From positions 2,356,001-2,420,000 of the forward strand of contig AP017424.1 in NCBI GenBank assembly GCA_002355495.1: a stretch of DNA of 64,000 nt, read 5' to 3'. Of this stretch, positions 17,557 through 25,984 are shown one piece after another; the stretch's first letter is position 1; every line of letters starts with the position of its first letter. Made by a program: the position numbers and the translations under genes. Origin of the DNA: Streptomyces laurentii. GTDB taxonomy: Bacteria; Actinomycetota; Actinomycetes; Streptomycetales; Streptomycetaceae. The notes under the pieces were generated by a model that was not told where the DNA came from, did not search any database, and worked only from the letters and a program-made list of their open reading frames with translations.

Positions 17557-20500
17557 TCAGTCCTGGGCGGGGGCTGCGGTCTTCTTCGTGGTCGCGGCCT
17601 TCTTGGCGGTCGCCGTCTTCTTCGCCGCGGTCTTCTTGGCCGCCGTCTTCTTGGTGGCGGCCTTCTTCGCGGTGGCCTTCTTGGCGGTCTTGCGGGCCGC
17701 CTTCTTCGCCGGGGCGGGCTCCTCGGCGACGGCGTCGGCCTGGACCTGGGCGGCCGGGGCGGCCTCCTCGGCCGGGGCGGAGGACGCCACCACGACCACG
17801 GCGGCCTCCTCGGCACCCGCCGGCGAACCGGCCGCGGCGGTGGCCTTGCGGACCACCCGGCGGCGCGCCCGCGGCGGGGCACCCACGGGAGCCTCCGGGG
17901 CCTGCTCGGCCTCGGCGGCGGGCGCGGCCTCCGGCTCGACGGCCGGCGCGGCGGCGGCCTCGGCCGCGGGGGCCTCGGCGGCCGGGGCCGACATCTTGCG
18001 GGTGGCACGACGACGGGTCCGCGGCGCGGGCGCCTCGGCGGGCGTCTCGGCCGGCGCCTCGACGGTCTCCGGGGCCTGCTCGGCCTCGGCCGGGGCCTCG
18101 GCGGCGACCGGCTGGGCCTTCGCCCGGGACCGCGTACGCGCCTTCGGCTCGGCCTTCGGCTCCTGCTTCGCCTCGGCCTTCTCGGGCTTCGACTCGACGA
18201 CGACCTCGTAGGTCTCCGTCTCGGTCACGGCCGGCGAGGACACCGGCGCCGACACCCGGCGAGTCGCCCGGCGACGGCCGCGGGACCCGCGCGTGGCGGC
18301 GGCCTCGGCCTCCGCGATGCTCCCGTACAGCTCCTCGTCGGGGGCGATCGGCGACTCCACGGCCTGCGGCGCGGCGAGCTCCGCCGCCACCTCGGCCTCG
18401 GTCTCCCGCTCCGACTCGAACGGCACCGGGGCGGGCGCGGCCTCATGGGCGTGCGCCTCGTGGCCGTGCTCGTGCTCGCCACCGCGGCCGCGCTTCTTCG
18501 AGCGCTTGCCGCCACCGCCGCCGCCCTGCGACGTCGGCTGCTCCATGTGGACGATGACACCGCGGCCGTTGCAGTGGACGCAGGTCTCCGAGAAGGACTC
18601 CAGGAGGCCCTGGCCGACCCGCTTGCGGGTCATCTGCACCAGGCCGAGCGAGGTGACCTCGGCCACCTGGTGCTTGGTCCGGTCGCGGCCCAGGCACTCC
18701 AGGAGACGGCGCAGCACCAGGTCGCGGTTGGACTCCAGGACCATGTCGATGAAGTCGATGACGACGATGCCGCCGAGGTCGCGCAGCCGCAGCTGGCGGA
18801 CGATCTCCTCGGCCGCCTCCAGGTTGTTGCGGGTGACGGTCTCCTCGAGGTTGCCGCCCTGACCGGTGAACTTGCCGGTGTTGACGTCGACGACGACCAT
18901 CGCCTCGGTCTTGTCGATCACCAGCGAACCGCCGGACGGCAGCCAGACCTTGCGGTCCAGCGCCTTCATCAGCTGCTCGTCGATCCGGTACGTGGCGAAG
19001 ACGTCGACCTCGCTCGTCCACTTGGACAGGCGGTCGGCCAGGTCGGGCGCCACGTGCGAGACGTACCCGTGGATGGTCTCCCACGCGTCGTCGCCGCTGA
19101 CGATGACCTTGGAGAAGTCCTCGTTGAAGATGTCGCGGACGACCCGGACGGTCATGTCCGGCTCGCCGTAGAGCAGCGTCGGCGCGTTGCCGCTCTTCGC
19201 CTTCTTCTGGATGTCCTCCCACTGCGCCTGCAGACGCTCGACGTCGCGGCGCAGCTCGTCCTCGCTCGCGCCCTCGGCGGCGGTGCGCACGATGACGCCC
19301 GCGTCCTCGGGGACGATCCTCTTGAGGATGGACTTCAGACGGGCGCGCTCGGTGTCCGGGAGCTTGCGGCTGATGCCGGTCATCGAGCCCTCGGGCACGT
19401 AGACCAGGTAGCGGCCGGGCAGCGAGACCTGGCTGGTCAGGCGGGCGCCCTTGTGGCCGATCGGGTCCTTGGTGACCTGCACCAGGACCGACTGGCCGGA
19501 CTTGAGGGCGGACTCGATGCGGCGCGGGCCGTGGCCCATGCCGAGCGCCTCGAAGTTGACCTCGCCCGCGTACAGGACGGCGTTGCGGCCCTTGCCGATG
19601 TCGACGAAGGCGGCCTCCATGGACGGCAGCACGTTCTGGACCTTGCCCAGGTAGACGTTGCCGACGTACGAGGTGGCCTGCTCCTTGTTGACGTAGTGCT
19701 CGACGAGCACGTTGTCCTCGAGGACGCCGATCTGGGTGCGCTCGCCGTTCTGGCGGACGACCATCACGCGCTCGACGGCCTCACGGCGGGCCAGGAACTC
19801 GGCCTCGGTGATGATCGGGACGCGGCGGCGGCCCTGCTCGCGGCCCTCGCGGCGGCGCTGCTTCTTGGCCTCCAGACGGGTCGAGCCCTTGATGGACTGG
19901 ACCTCGTCGGACGGCTCGGCCTTCTCCCGGGCCGGGCGCGGCTCGCGGACCTTGACGACCGTACGGACGCCGTCCTCGTCGGAGCCCTCGGCCTCGCCGG
20001 CGCCCTCGCCGCTGCGACGGCGACGACGGCGGCGACGGCGGGAGCTGCTGCTGCCCGCGGCGTCACGGTCGTCGGCGTCCTCGGCCTCGTCGGCTTCGTC
20101 CGCCTCGGTCTCGGCGTGCGGCTCCTCGGCGCCTTCCTCGGCCTCCTCGGACTCGTACGCGTCCTCGGCGCCCTCCGCCTCGGCGAGCTCGCCCCGGCGG
20201 CGGCGACGGCCGCCCCGGCGACGGCGGCGCGACGGACGCTCCTCGTAGCCCTCCGTCTCGTCGACCGCGTCCTCGACGTCGGTCTCCGCCTCGGGGGTGG
20301 ACTCGATCTCGGGCTCGTCGGCGGTCGTCGCCGGAACCGACTCGACGGCGACGGGCTCGCCCCGGCGACGACGGCGGCGACGCGACGGGGCCTCGGCGGC
20401 CTCCGCCGGCTCGGCGGCGACGGTGCGGGCCTGCGGCGGCGCCTGCTCCTCGACCTCTTCCTCGATCTGGTCTTCGATCTCGTGCTCGGCGGCCTCGCGG

Positions 20501-21495
20501 GCCACGGCGGCGGCCGCGGTCTCCGGGGTCTGGAACATGGGCTCGGTGAAGACCGGGGCCTGGAAGACGGCGACGGCCGGACGCTCGGCGCGGCGGGCGC
20601 GCGGCTTCTCCTCGGCCTCGGCGGTGAACTGCGGCGAGGTGACGCGGCGGCGGCCACGGCCCCGGGCGGGCGCGGCGGCCTGCTCGGCGGCGGCGGCCTC
20701 GGCGGCGTGCGAGGCGGTCTCCTCGACGGTGTCCTCGACCTGCGCCCCGCCGGTGTCGGCGGCGATCTCCGCGACGGCGTCCTGGCTCACGGCCGGGGCG
20801 CCGGCGGGCGCGGTGGCCTTACGGGTGGCACGGCGGCGGGTCCGCGGGGCCGGAGCGGCCTCCTCGGCGGCCTCGGCCACCGGCTCGGCGACGGGCGCGG
20901 CCTCGACCGGAGCGGTCTCGACGACCTCGGCGGCCGGGGCCTTCTCGGACTCGGGGGCCGCGACGGCGCGGGTCGCGCGGCGGCGGGTACGGCGCGCCGG
21001 GGCGGCCTCCGCGACGGGCTCGGCCTCGGCGGCCGGAGCCGTCTCGGGCTCGGGCTCGGCGACGGCGGCCGTCTCGACCGTCTCGGCGGCCGGAGCCTTC
21101 TCGGCCTCCGGGGCCGCGACGGCGCGGGTCGCGCGGCGGCGGGTACGGCGCGCCGGGGCGGCCTCCTCGGCCGGCGCCGCTTCGGGCTCGGGCTCGGCCT
21201 CGGCCTCGGCGGCCGGGGCCGCGACCGGCTCCGGTGCGCTGACCTTGCGGGTGGCGCGGCGGCGCGGACGCGCGGGCGCCGACTCTTCGGCGGCGGCCGG
21301 AGCGGCGGCGACCTCGGCGGTCTGCGCGGCGGCGGCCGTGTTCTCGGTGCTCTCAGGGGTCTCGGGCGTCTCGGACGCGGCGGCCTGGGCCGTCACCGGC
21401 GGACCGGCGGGCCGGGACGCGGCGCGGCGCCGGCGGCGGGCCGGCAGCTTGTCCCCGAGCGCGTTGCTCTCGTTCTCTTCGTGCTGTTCGAGCAT
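17557..21495 (-). CDS. rne: Ribonuclease E/G with long repetitive flanks
   Basis: A 1312-residue protein. The first 580 or so residues are low complexity: Ala/Glu-rich with recurring basic blocks of the type RRTRRRATR and an EKAPAAE linker, then Arg-rich RRRRRR clusters. The catalytic core follows: S1 domain (YVGNVYLGKVQNVLPSMEAAFVDIG), 5'-sensor/RNase H region, the DNase-I-like acidic motif VVIDFIDM with a second Asp in LGRDRTKHQV, and the Zn-link CVHCNGRG. The tail is Ala/Lys-rich (KKTAAKKTA), resembling histone H1 tails. It degrades mRNA and processes rRNA. The Arg-rich extensions probably bind RNA and partner enzymes such as PNPase, as known for Streptomyces RNase ES. Confidence 0.95.
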   Translation of the reverse strand: MLEQHEENESNALGDKLPARRRRRAASRPAGPPVTAQAAASETPETPESTENTAAAAQTAEVAAAPAAAEESAPARPRRRATRKVSAPEPVAAPAAEAEAEPEPEAAPAEEAAPARRTRRRATRAVAAPEAEKAPAAETVETAAVAEPEPETAPAAEAEPVAEAAPARRTRRRATRAVAAPESEKAPAAEVVETAPVEAAPVAEPVAEAAEEAAPAPRTRRRATRKATAPAGAPAVSQDAVAEIAADTGGAQVEDTVEETASHAAEAAAAEQAAAPARGRGRRRVTSPQFTAEAEEKPRARRAERPAVAVFQAPVFTEPMFQTPETAAAAVAREAAEHEIEDQIEEEVEEQAPPQARTVAAEPAEAAEAPSRRRRRRRGEPVAVESVPATTADEPEIESTPEAETDVEDAVDETEGYEERPSRRRRRGGRRRRRGELAEAEGAEDAYESEEAEEGAEEPHAETEADEADEAEDADDRDAAGSSSSRRRRRRRRRSGEGAGEAEGSDEDGVRTVVKVREPRPAREKAEPSDEVQSIKGSTRLEAKKQRRREGREQGRRRVPIITEAEFLARREAVERVMVVRQNGERTQIGVLEDNVLVEHYVNKEQATSYVGNVYLGKVQNVLPSMEAAFVDIGKGRNAVLYAGEVNFEALGMGHGPRRIESALKSGQSVLVQVTKDPIGHKGARLTSQVSLPGRYLVYVPEGSMTGISRKLPDTERARLKSILKRIVPEDAGVIVRTAAEGASEDELRRDVERLQAQWEDIQKKAKSGNAPTLLYGEPDMTVRVVRDIFNEDFSKVIVSGDDAWETIHGYVSHVAPDLADRLSKWTSEVDVFATYRIDEQLMKALDRKVWLPSGGSLVIDKTEAMVVVDVNTGKFTGQGGNLEETVTRNNLEAAEEIVRQLRLRDLGGIVVIDFIDMVLESNRDLVLRRLLECLGRDRTKHQVAEVTSLGLVQMTRKRVGQGLLESFSETCVHCNGRGVIVHMEQPTSQGGGGGGKRSKKRGRGGEHEHGHEAHAHEAAPAPVPFESERETEAEVAAELAAPQAVESPIAPDEELYGSIAEAEAAATRGSRGRRRATRRVSAPVSSPAVTETETYEVVVESKPEKAEAKQEPKAEPKARTRSRAKAQPVAAEAPAEAEQAPETVEAPAETPAEAPAPRTRRRATRKMSAPAAEAPAAEAAAAPAVEPEAAPAAEAEQAPEAPVGAPPRARRRVVRKATAAAGSPAGAEEAAVVVVASSAPAEEAAPAAQVQADAVAEEPAPAKKAARKTAKKATAKKAATKKTAAKKTAAKKTATAKKAATTKKTAAPAQD

Positions 21496-21545
21496 GCGGG
21501 CGGTTCTCCCGTCACGCCCCCGGGCGCCGCGTCCGGTTCCGGTCC

Positions 21546-21579
21546 GGCGGCACGAACGCGCTTCGAGCGCGGTGCCGCC
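21546..21579 (-). promoter_or_regulatory. Stable hairpin in the rne 5' leader
   Basis: An outer 8-bp stem (GGCGGCAC with GTGCCGCC) encloses an inner 6-bp stem (CGCGCT with AGCGCG) and a 3-base loop, with a 3-base bulge on one side. It lies about 50 bases before the rne start. E. coli rne mRNA is autoregulated through leader hairpins; a similar role here is a guess from position. Confidence 0.5.
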
Positions 21580-21730
21580 GTCCGGGGCGCGGTCGCCACA
21601 CGGGAGCTGTATGTCTGGCTCGCCGGTTCCGTACGCCCTCTGCGTACGGCCTGGCGAAAGTCTCCTGGTCAGTGCGCGGCCCGACCCAGGTGGCTCCCGA
21701 GTACCAGGGCTGCGCTACGACGACCGCTCC

Positions 21731-22522
21731 CTACGCGGCACCGGCACCCGGCGCCGTCGCCGAGGTGGTCGCGGCGGCCGTGGGTGAAGCGGCCGAGACA
21801 GCCTCGCGGTCGGCCGCGAGCGGGTCGGTCACCGTGCCGGACTCCTCGTCGAAGAGCCCCTGCGCCAGCCTGGTCACCGCTGCGGGGACCGGCGGCGCCA
21901 GGTCGGCCACAGCTCGGAGACCGGACAGGACGTCGTCGGGTCGTACGGCAGGTGTCACGTGCCGAACAACCAGCCGCAGTATCGCACAGGCGCTGTCCAG
22001 CGGCCCATTACCCGGGACGTCGCCCCGGGCGGGGGTCGCGGTCAGCTCCACGACGGCACCGCGGGTGTCGAAGGTACGGATTCCGTTCTTGGTCTTGCGC
22101 TGGACTTCCACGGTCTCGGCCGCGAGGAACGTCCCGACGGCCGTCGAAGCGTCCGCCGGCTCGACCCCGTCGAGCCGCAGCTCCCACACGGAGGCGGTGA
22201 GCCGGTCGGCGAGGCCGGAGGTACGGGCCTCGACGGCGTCGACGATGTCGAGGCCTGTCGGCATCGACTCGTCGAGCAGCCCGCGCAGGGTCTCCGGGTC
22301 ACGCGCCTCGGTGAGGGCGATCTCCAGGTACTCGGCTTCGGAGCCGGTACCCGTCGGGGCGGCGTTCGCGTACGACACCTTGGGGTGCGGGGTGAACCCG
22401 GCGGAGTACGCCATGGGCACCTCGGCACGGCGCAGGGCGCGCTCGAAGGCGCGCTGGAAGTCACGGTGGCTGGTGAACCGGAGGCGGCCTCGCTTGGTGT
22501 AGCGCAGTCGGATGCGCTGCAC
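21731..22522 (-). CDS. TIGR03936/DUF2344 radical-SAM-associated protein
   Basis: A 263-residue protein from the GTG at 22522. The N-terminus QRIRLRYTKRGRLRFTSHRD, then AYSAGFTPHPKVSYA, matches the DUF2344 family, which in many bacteria is fused to or encoded beside the TIGR03960 radical SAM protein. Here that partner is upstream, separated by one gene. The frame continues upstream without a stop as GKRQPEGPPPAPA, and a CTG at 22564 preceded by GAGGAG (8-base spacing) may be the true start. Proposed roles for the pair in RNA or cofactor modification are unproven. The C-terminal 60 residues are Ala-rich and variable. Confidence 0.88.
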   Translation of the reverse strand: MQRIRLRYTKRGRLRFTSHRDFQRAFERALRRAEVPMAYSAGFTPHPKVSYANAAPTGTGSEAEYLEIALTEARDPETLRGLLDESMPTGLDIVDAVEARTSGLADRLTASVWELRLDGVEPADASTAVGTFLAAETVEVQRKTKNGIRTFDTRGAVVELTATPARGDVPGNGPLDSACAILRLVVRHVTPAVRPDDVLSGLRAVADLAPPVPAAVTRLAQGLFDEESGTVTDPLAADREAVSAASPTAAATTSATAPGAGAA

Positions 22523-22649
22523 CGCAGGTGCGGGCGGCGGGCCTTCGGGCTGTCGCTTGCCCAGTGGTTCTTCTCCTCGGTGCGGAGCGGGCGCGGGAGG
22601 CGCGCCGCCCTCGAAATGCGGGTGGGGTGTCCCGGGGGTCCCGCCCGGC

Positions 22650-23912
22650 TCACCCCCGCTGTCGCGGGGAGAACTCGGGGGCGGGCGCCGCGCCGGGGAC
22701 GCTTCTTCTACTACCCAGAGTACGCGCAGGGGCCACCTCGGGTTCCCGGGGCCGCTCGTCGCGTGTTCCGCCGACCAGGGCCCGCCACGCGTCGTGCCGT
22801 GCGCCGCGCACGGTGTCCCGGGCGGAGGCGAGCGCGACGCGCACGGTCTTCCGGGTCTCGGCGAGCACGGTCCGGGCCGGGGACCAGACGGCGTCGCGGA
22901 GCCAGTGGCCGACCGGGGTGCAGACCTCCTCGTAGACCCAGGCGGCGGGACGGCGGACCAGATTGCGGGCCAGCCAGGACAGGGGCCGCACGATCAGATG
23001 GCGGGCGACCCAGGCGAGGGCGCGGCCCACGGCGTGCGAGAGGAAACCGGCGGCACGCCAGCAGAGGGCGAACGCGTCGCCGATCTCGTCGGCGAGGGGA
23101 ACGAGCACCCGCCGCCACAGCCAGCCGAGCGGGACGGCGACGCCGTACCGGGCCACCGGCACGACCACGTACCGCCACGCCATGACGAACGGCCAGGCCA
23201 CCGCGACGCCGACCCAGCGGGCGGCGACCGCGAGACCGTGGCCGATCCCCCGGCCGAGCCACGCGAGACCGTGTCCCGCCCCGGTCAGCAGCCACAGCAG
23301 GCCCCGGCCGACCGGAGCCAGTACGCGCGCGTAGAGCCAGACCACCGGAACGGCGACCCCGTACCGGGCCACCGGCACGACCACGTACCGCCACGCCATG
23401 ACGAACGGCCAGGCCACCGCGACGCCGGCCCAGCGGCCCAGCCACACCAGTCCCTGGCCCGCCCCGGTCAGCAGCCACAGCAGCCCCCGGCCGACCGGAG
23501 CGAGCACGCGCGCGTAGAGCCAGACCACCGGAACGGCGACCCCGTACCGCGCCACCGGCACGACCACGTACCGCCAGACCATGACGAACGGCCAGGCCAC
23601 CGCGACGCCGGTCCAGCGGGCGGCGACCGCGAGCGCGTGCCCGATGGCCGAACCGGCCCAGGCCAGCGCGCGCCCCACCGGGACGAAGACCCAGGCCAGG
23701 GCCCGGCCCACCGCGTCCACCAGCCAGGCGAGGGCCCGGCCCACCGGCCGCAGCACGCTCCGGTCGAGCAGCCGCCCGCCGGCCTTGAGCGCGTCCCAGG
23801 CCATGCGGACCGGCAGGACGAGGACCAGCACGACGATCCGGACCGGGATCCGGATCAGCGGGTGCGGGGCGGGTGCCGCGTACGGTGCGGGCGCCGGGTT
23901 CTGCGTGCTCAT
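22650..23912 (-). CDS. Trp-rich repetitive membrane-type protein, function unknown
   Basis: A 420-residue protein from the ATG at 23912; GTG (23918) and TTG (23921) alternatives exist. I recognise no family. Third codon positions are almost all G or C in this frame, which supports coding. The N-terminus is Pro/Ala-rich, then hydrophobic (about 15-40). Residues about 45-290 are tandem units built on VAVAWPFVMAWRYVVVP, VARYGVAVPVVWLYARVL and APVGRGLLWLLTGAG, separated by VGRALAW-type links. Each half-unit is a hydrophobic stretch with one or two Arg, like short membrane hairpins or amphipathic helices. The C-terminal 100 residues are basic and soluble. It lies between the two halves of a radical SAM pair. 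Confidence 0.75.
   Translation of the reverse strand: MSTQNPAPAPYAAPAPHPLIRIPVRIVVLVLVLPVRMAWDALKAGGRLLDRSVLRPVGRALAWLVDAVGRALAWVFVPVGRALAWAGSAIGHALAVAARWTGVAVAWPFVMVWRYVVVPVARYGVAVPVVWLYARVLAPVGRGLLWLLTGAGQGLVWLGRWAGVAVAWPFVMAWRYVVVPVARYGVAVPVVWLYARVLAPVGRGLLWLLTGAGHGLAWLGRGIGHGLAVAARWVGVAVAWPFVMAWRYVVVPVARYGVAVPLGWLWRRVLVPLADEIGDAFALCWRAAGFLSHAVGRALAWVARHLIVRPLSWLARNLVRRPAAWVYEEVCTPVGHWLRDAVWSPARTVLAETRKTVRVALASARDTVRGARHDAWRALVGGTRDERPREPEVAPARTLGSRRSVPGAAPAPEFSPRQRG
23131..23611 (-). repeat. Three 82-bp near-identical blocks in the Trp-rich gene
   Basis: Blocks at about 23131-23212, 23347-23428 and 23530-23611 are almost identical, spaced by 216 and 183 bp (72 and 61 codons). Both spacings keep the frame, so whole protein units were duplicated. 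The longer spacing carries an extra 11 residues. Confidence 0.85.
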
Positions 23913-24003
23913 GCCCACCAAGACGCCGACGACCCGGCGGAGGGTTCACCTCCACCGGGTCGTCGGTCGCGTCATCCGGGCGTGTCGCGCGCCCGGTTCC
24001 CGC

Positions 24004-25932
24004 CTACTTCTTGACGGACAGCGGCAGCAGCTTCTTGCCCGTCGGGCCGACCTGGATCTCGGTCTGCATCGCGGGGCAGACACCGCAGTCGAAGCACGGC
24101 GTCCAGCGGCAGTCGTCGACCTCGGTCTCGTCGAGGGCGTCCTGCCAGTCCTCCCACAGCCAGTCCTTGTCGAGACCGGAGTCCAGGTGGTCCCAGGGCA
24201 GGACCTCCTCGTAGCCGCGCTCGCGGGTCGTGTACCAGTCGACGTCGACACCGAACTCGGGCAGCGTCTTGTCGGCGCAGCTCATCCAGCGGTCGTACGA
24301 GAAGTGCTCGCGCCAGCCGTCGAAGCGGCCGCCGTCCTCGTAGACGGCGCGGATGACCGCGCCGATGCGCCGGTCGCCACGCGAGAGCAGGCCCTCGACG
24401 ATGCCGGGCTTGCCGTCGTGGTAGCGGAAGCCGATGGAGCGGCCGTACTTCTTGTCGCCGCGGATCTTGTCGCGGAGCTTCTGGAGGCGGGCGTCCGTCT
24501 CCTCGGCCGACAGCTGCGGCGCCCACTGGAACGGGGTGTGCGGCTTGGGCACGAACCCGCCGATGGACACCGTGCAGCGGATGTCGTTCTGGCCGGAGAC
24601 CTCACGGCCCTTGGCGATGACGTTGATCGCCATGTCGGCGATCTGCAGCACGTCCTCGTCGGTCTCGGTCGGCAGGCCGCACATGAAGTACAGCTTCACC
24701 TGACGCCAGCCGTTGCCGTACGCGGTGGCGACGGTGCGGATCAGGTCCTCTTCCGAGACCATCTTGTTGATGACCTTGCGCATGCGCTCGGAGCCGCCCT
24801 CGGGGGCGAAGGTCAGTCCGGAGCGACGGCCGTTGCGGGTCAGCTCGTTGGCCAGGTCGACGTTGAACGCGTCGACGCGGGTCGACGGCAGCGACAGGCC
24901 GATCTTGTCGTCCGTGTAGCGGTCGGCGAGGCCCTTGGCGATGTCGCCGATCTCCGTGTGGTCCGCGGAGGACAGCGACAGCAGGCCGACCTCCTCGAAG
25001 CCGGTCGCCTTCAGACCGCGCTCCACCATCTCGCCGATGCCGGTGATGCTTCGCTCCCGCACGGGGCGCGTGATCATGCCGGCCTGGCAGAAACGGCAGC
25101 CGCGGGTGCAGCCGCGGAAGATCTCGACGGACATGCGCTCGTGGACGGTCTCCGCGAGCGGGACGAGCGGCTGCTTGGGGTACGGCCACTCGTCGAGGTC
25201 CATGACGGTGTGCTTGGAGACCCGCCACGGCACACCGGACTTGTTGGGGACGACACGGCCGATGCGGCCGTCCGGCAGGTACTCGACGTCGTAGAACGAC
25301 GGGATGTAGACGCTGCCGGTCTTCGCGAGGCGGAAGAGGACCTCCTCGCGGCCGCCGGGCCGGCCCTCGGCCTTCCACTGACGGATGATCTCCGTCATGT
25401 CGAGCACGGCCTGCTCGCCGTCGCCGATGATCGCCGCGTCGATGAAGTCCGCGATCGGCTCGGGGTTGAACGCGGCGTGGCCGCCGGCGAGCACGATCGG
25501 GTGGTCGACGGTGCGGTCCTTCGACTCCAGCGGGATGCCGGCCAGGTCGAGGGCGGTGAGCATGTTCGTGTAGCCCAGCTCCGTGGAGAAGGACAGACCG
25601 AACACGTCGAACGCGGAGACCGGACGGTGCGAGTCGACGGTGAACTGCGGGACCCCGTGCTCGCGCATCAGGGCTTCCAGGTCCGGCCACACGCTGTAGG
25701 TGCGCTCGGCGAGGACGCCCTCCCGCTCGTTCAGTACCTCGTAGAGGATCATGACGCCCTGGTTGGGCAGGCCGACCTCGTACGCGTCCGGGTACATCAG
25801 CGCCCAGCGGACATCGGCGGATTCCCACGGCTTGACCGTGGAGTTCAGCTCTCCGCCGACGTACTGGATCGGCTTCTGCACGTGCGGGAGCAGAGCTTCG
25901 AGCTGCGGAAAGACAGACTCGGCAGCAGACAT
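24004..25932 (-). CDS. TIGR03960 B12-binding-type radical SAM protein
   Basis: A 642-residue protein. An N-terminal cobalamin-binding-like Rossmann domain (about 40-200; LPNQGVMILYEVL, GGHAAFNPEPIADF) precedes a radical SAM core with CTRGCRFC (CxxxCxxC, about residues 273-285) that binds the 4Fe-4S cluster. A C-terminal region carries further Cys (CFDCGVC near 620). Length and motif order fit the TIGR03960 family, whose substrate is unknown. The ATG at 25932 matches the expected N-terminus (AESVFPQLEALLPHVQKPIQY). The related DUF2344 protein is encoded two genes downstream, with a repetitive gene in between. Confidence 0.92.
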   Translation of the reverse strand: MSAAESVFPQLEALLPHVQKPIQYVGGELNSTVKPWESADVRWALMYPDAYEVGLPNQGVMILYEVLNEREGVLAERTYSVWPDLEALMREHGVPQFTVDSHRPVSAFDVFGLSFSTELGYTNMLTALDLAGIPLESKDRTVDHPIVLAGGHAAFNPEPIADFIDAAIIGDGEQAVLDMTEIIRQWKAEGRPGGREEVLFRLAKTGSVYIPSFYDVEYLPDGRIGRVVPNKSGVPWRVSKHTVMDLDEWPYPKQPLVPLAETVHERMSVEIFRGCTRGCRFCQAGMITRPVRERSITGIGEMVERGLKATGFEEVGLLSLSSADHTEIGDIAKGLADRYTDDKIGLSLPSTRVDAFNVDLANELTRNGRRSGLTFAPEGGSERMRKVINKMVSEEDLIRTVATAYGNGWRQVKLYFMCGLPTETDEDVLQIADMAINVIAKGREVSGQNDIRCTVSIGGFVPKPHTPFQWAPQLSAEETDARLQKLRDKIRGDKKYGRSIGFRYHDGKPGIVEGLLSRGDRRIGAVIRAVYEDGGRFDGWREHFSYDRWMSCADKTLPEFGVDVDWYTTRERGYEEVLPWDHLDSGLDKDWLWEDWQDALDETEVDDCRWTPCFDCGVCPAMQTEIQVGPTGKKLLPLSVKK

Positions 25933-25984
25933 CTCGAACCTTCGTGAGCTGGCAGGGGGGCGACTATCCAGCGTACCCCGGCGC

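Noticed and set aside
17515..22200. 1561-residue plus-strand ORF opposite rne
   Set aside because: A Gly/Leu/Arg-rich mirror of the Ala/Glu repeats in rne; the minus strand contains the intact RNase E/G core.
23131..23611. Regularly spaced repeats considered as a CRISPR array
   Set aside because: 82-bp blocks at 216- and 183-bp spacing preserve a reading frame inside a gene; no short direct repeats with unique spacers and no cas genes.
22711..23955. Alternative frame over the Trp-rich repetitive gene
   Set aside because: An Arg/Gly/Pro-rich product with poor third-position bias; the 22650-23912 frame has almost only G/C third bases and consistent hydrophobic repeats.
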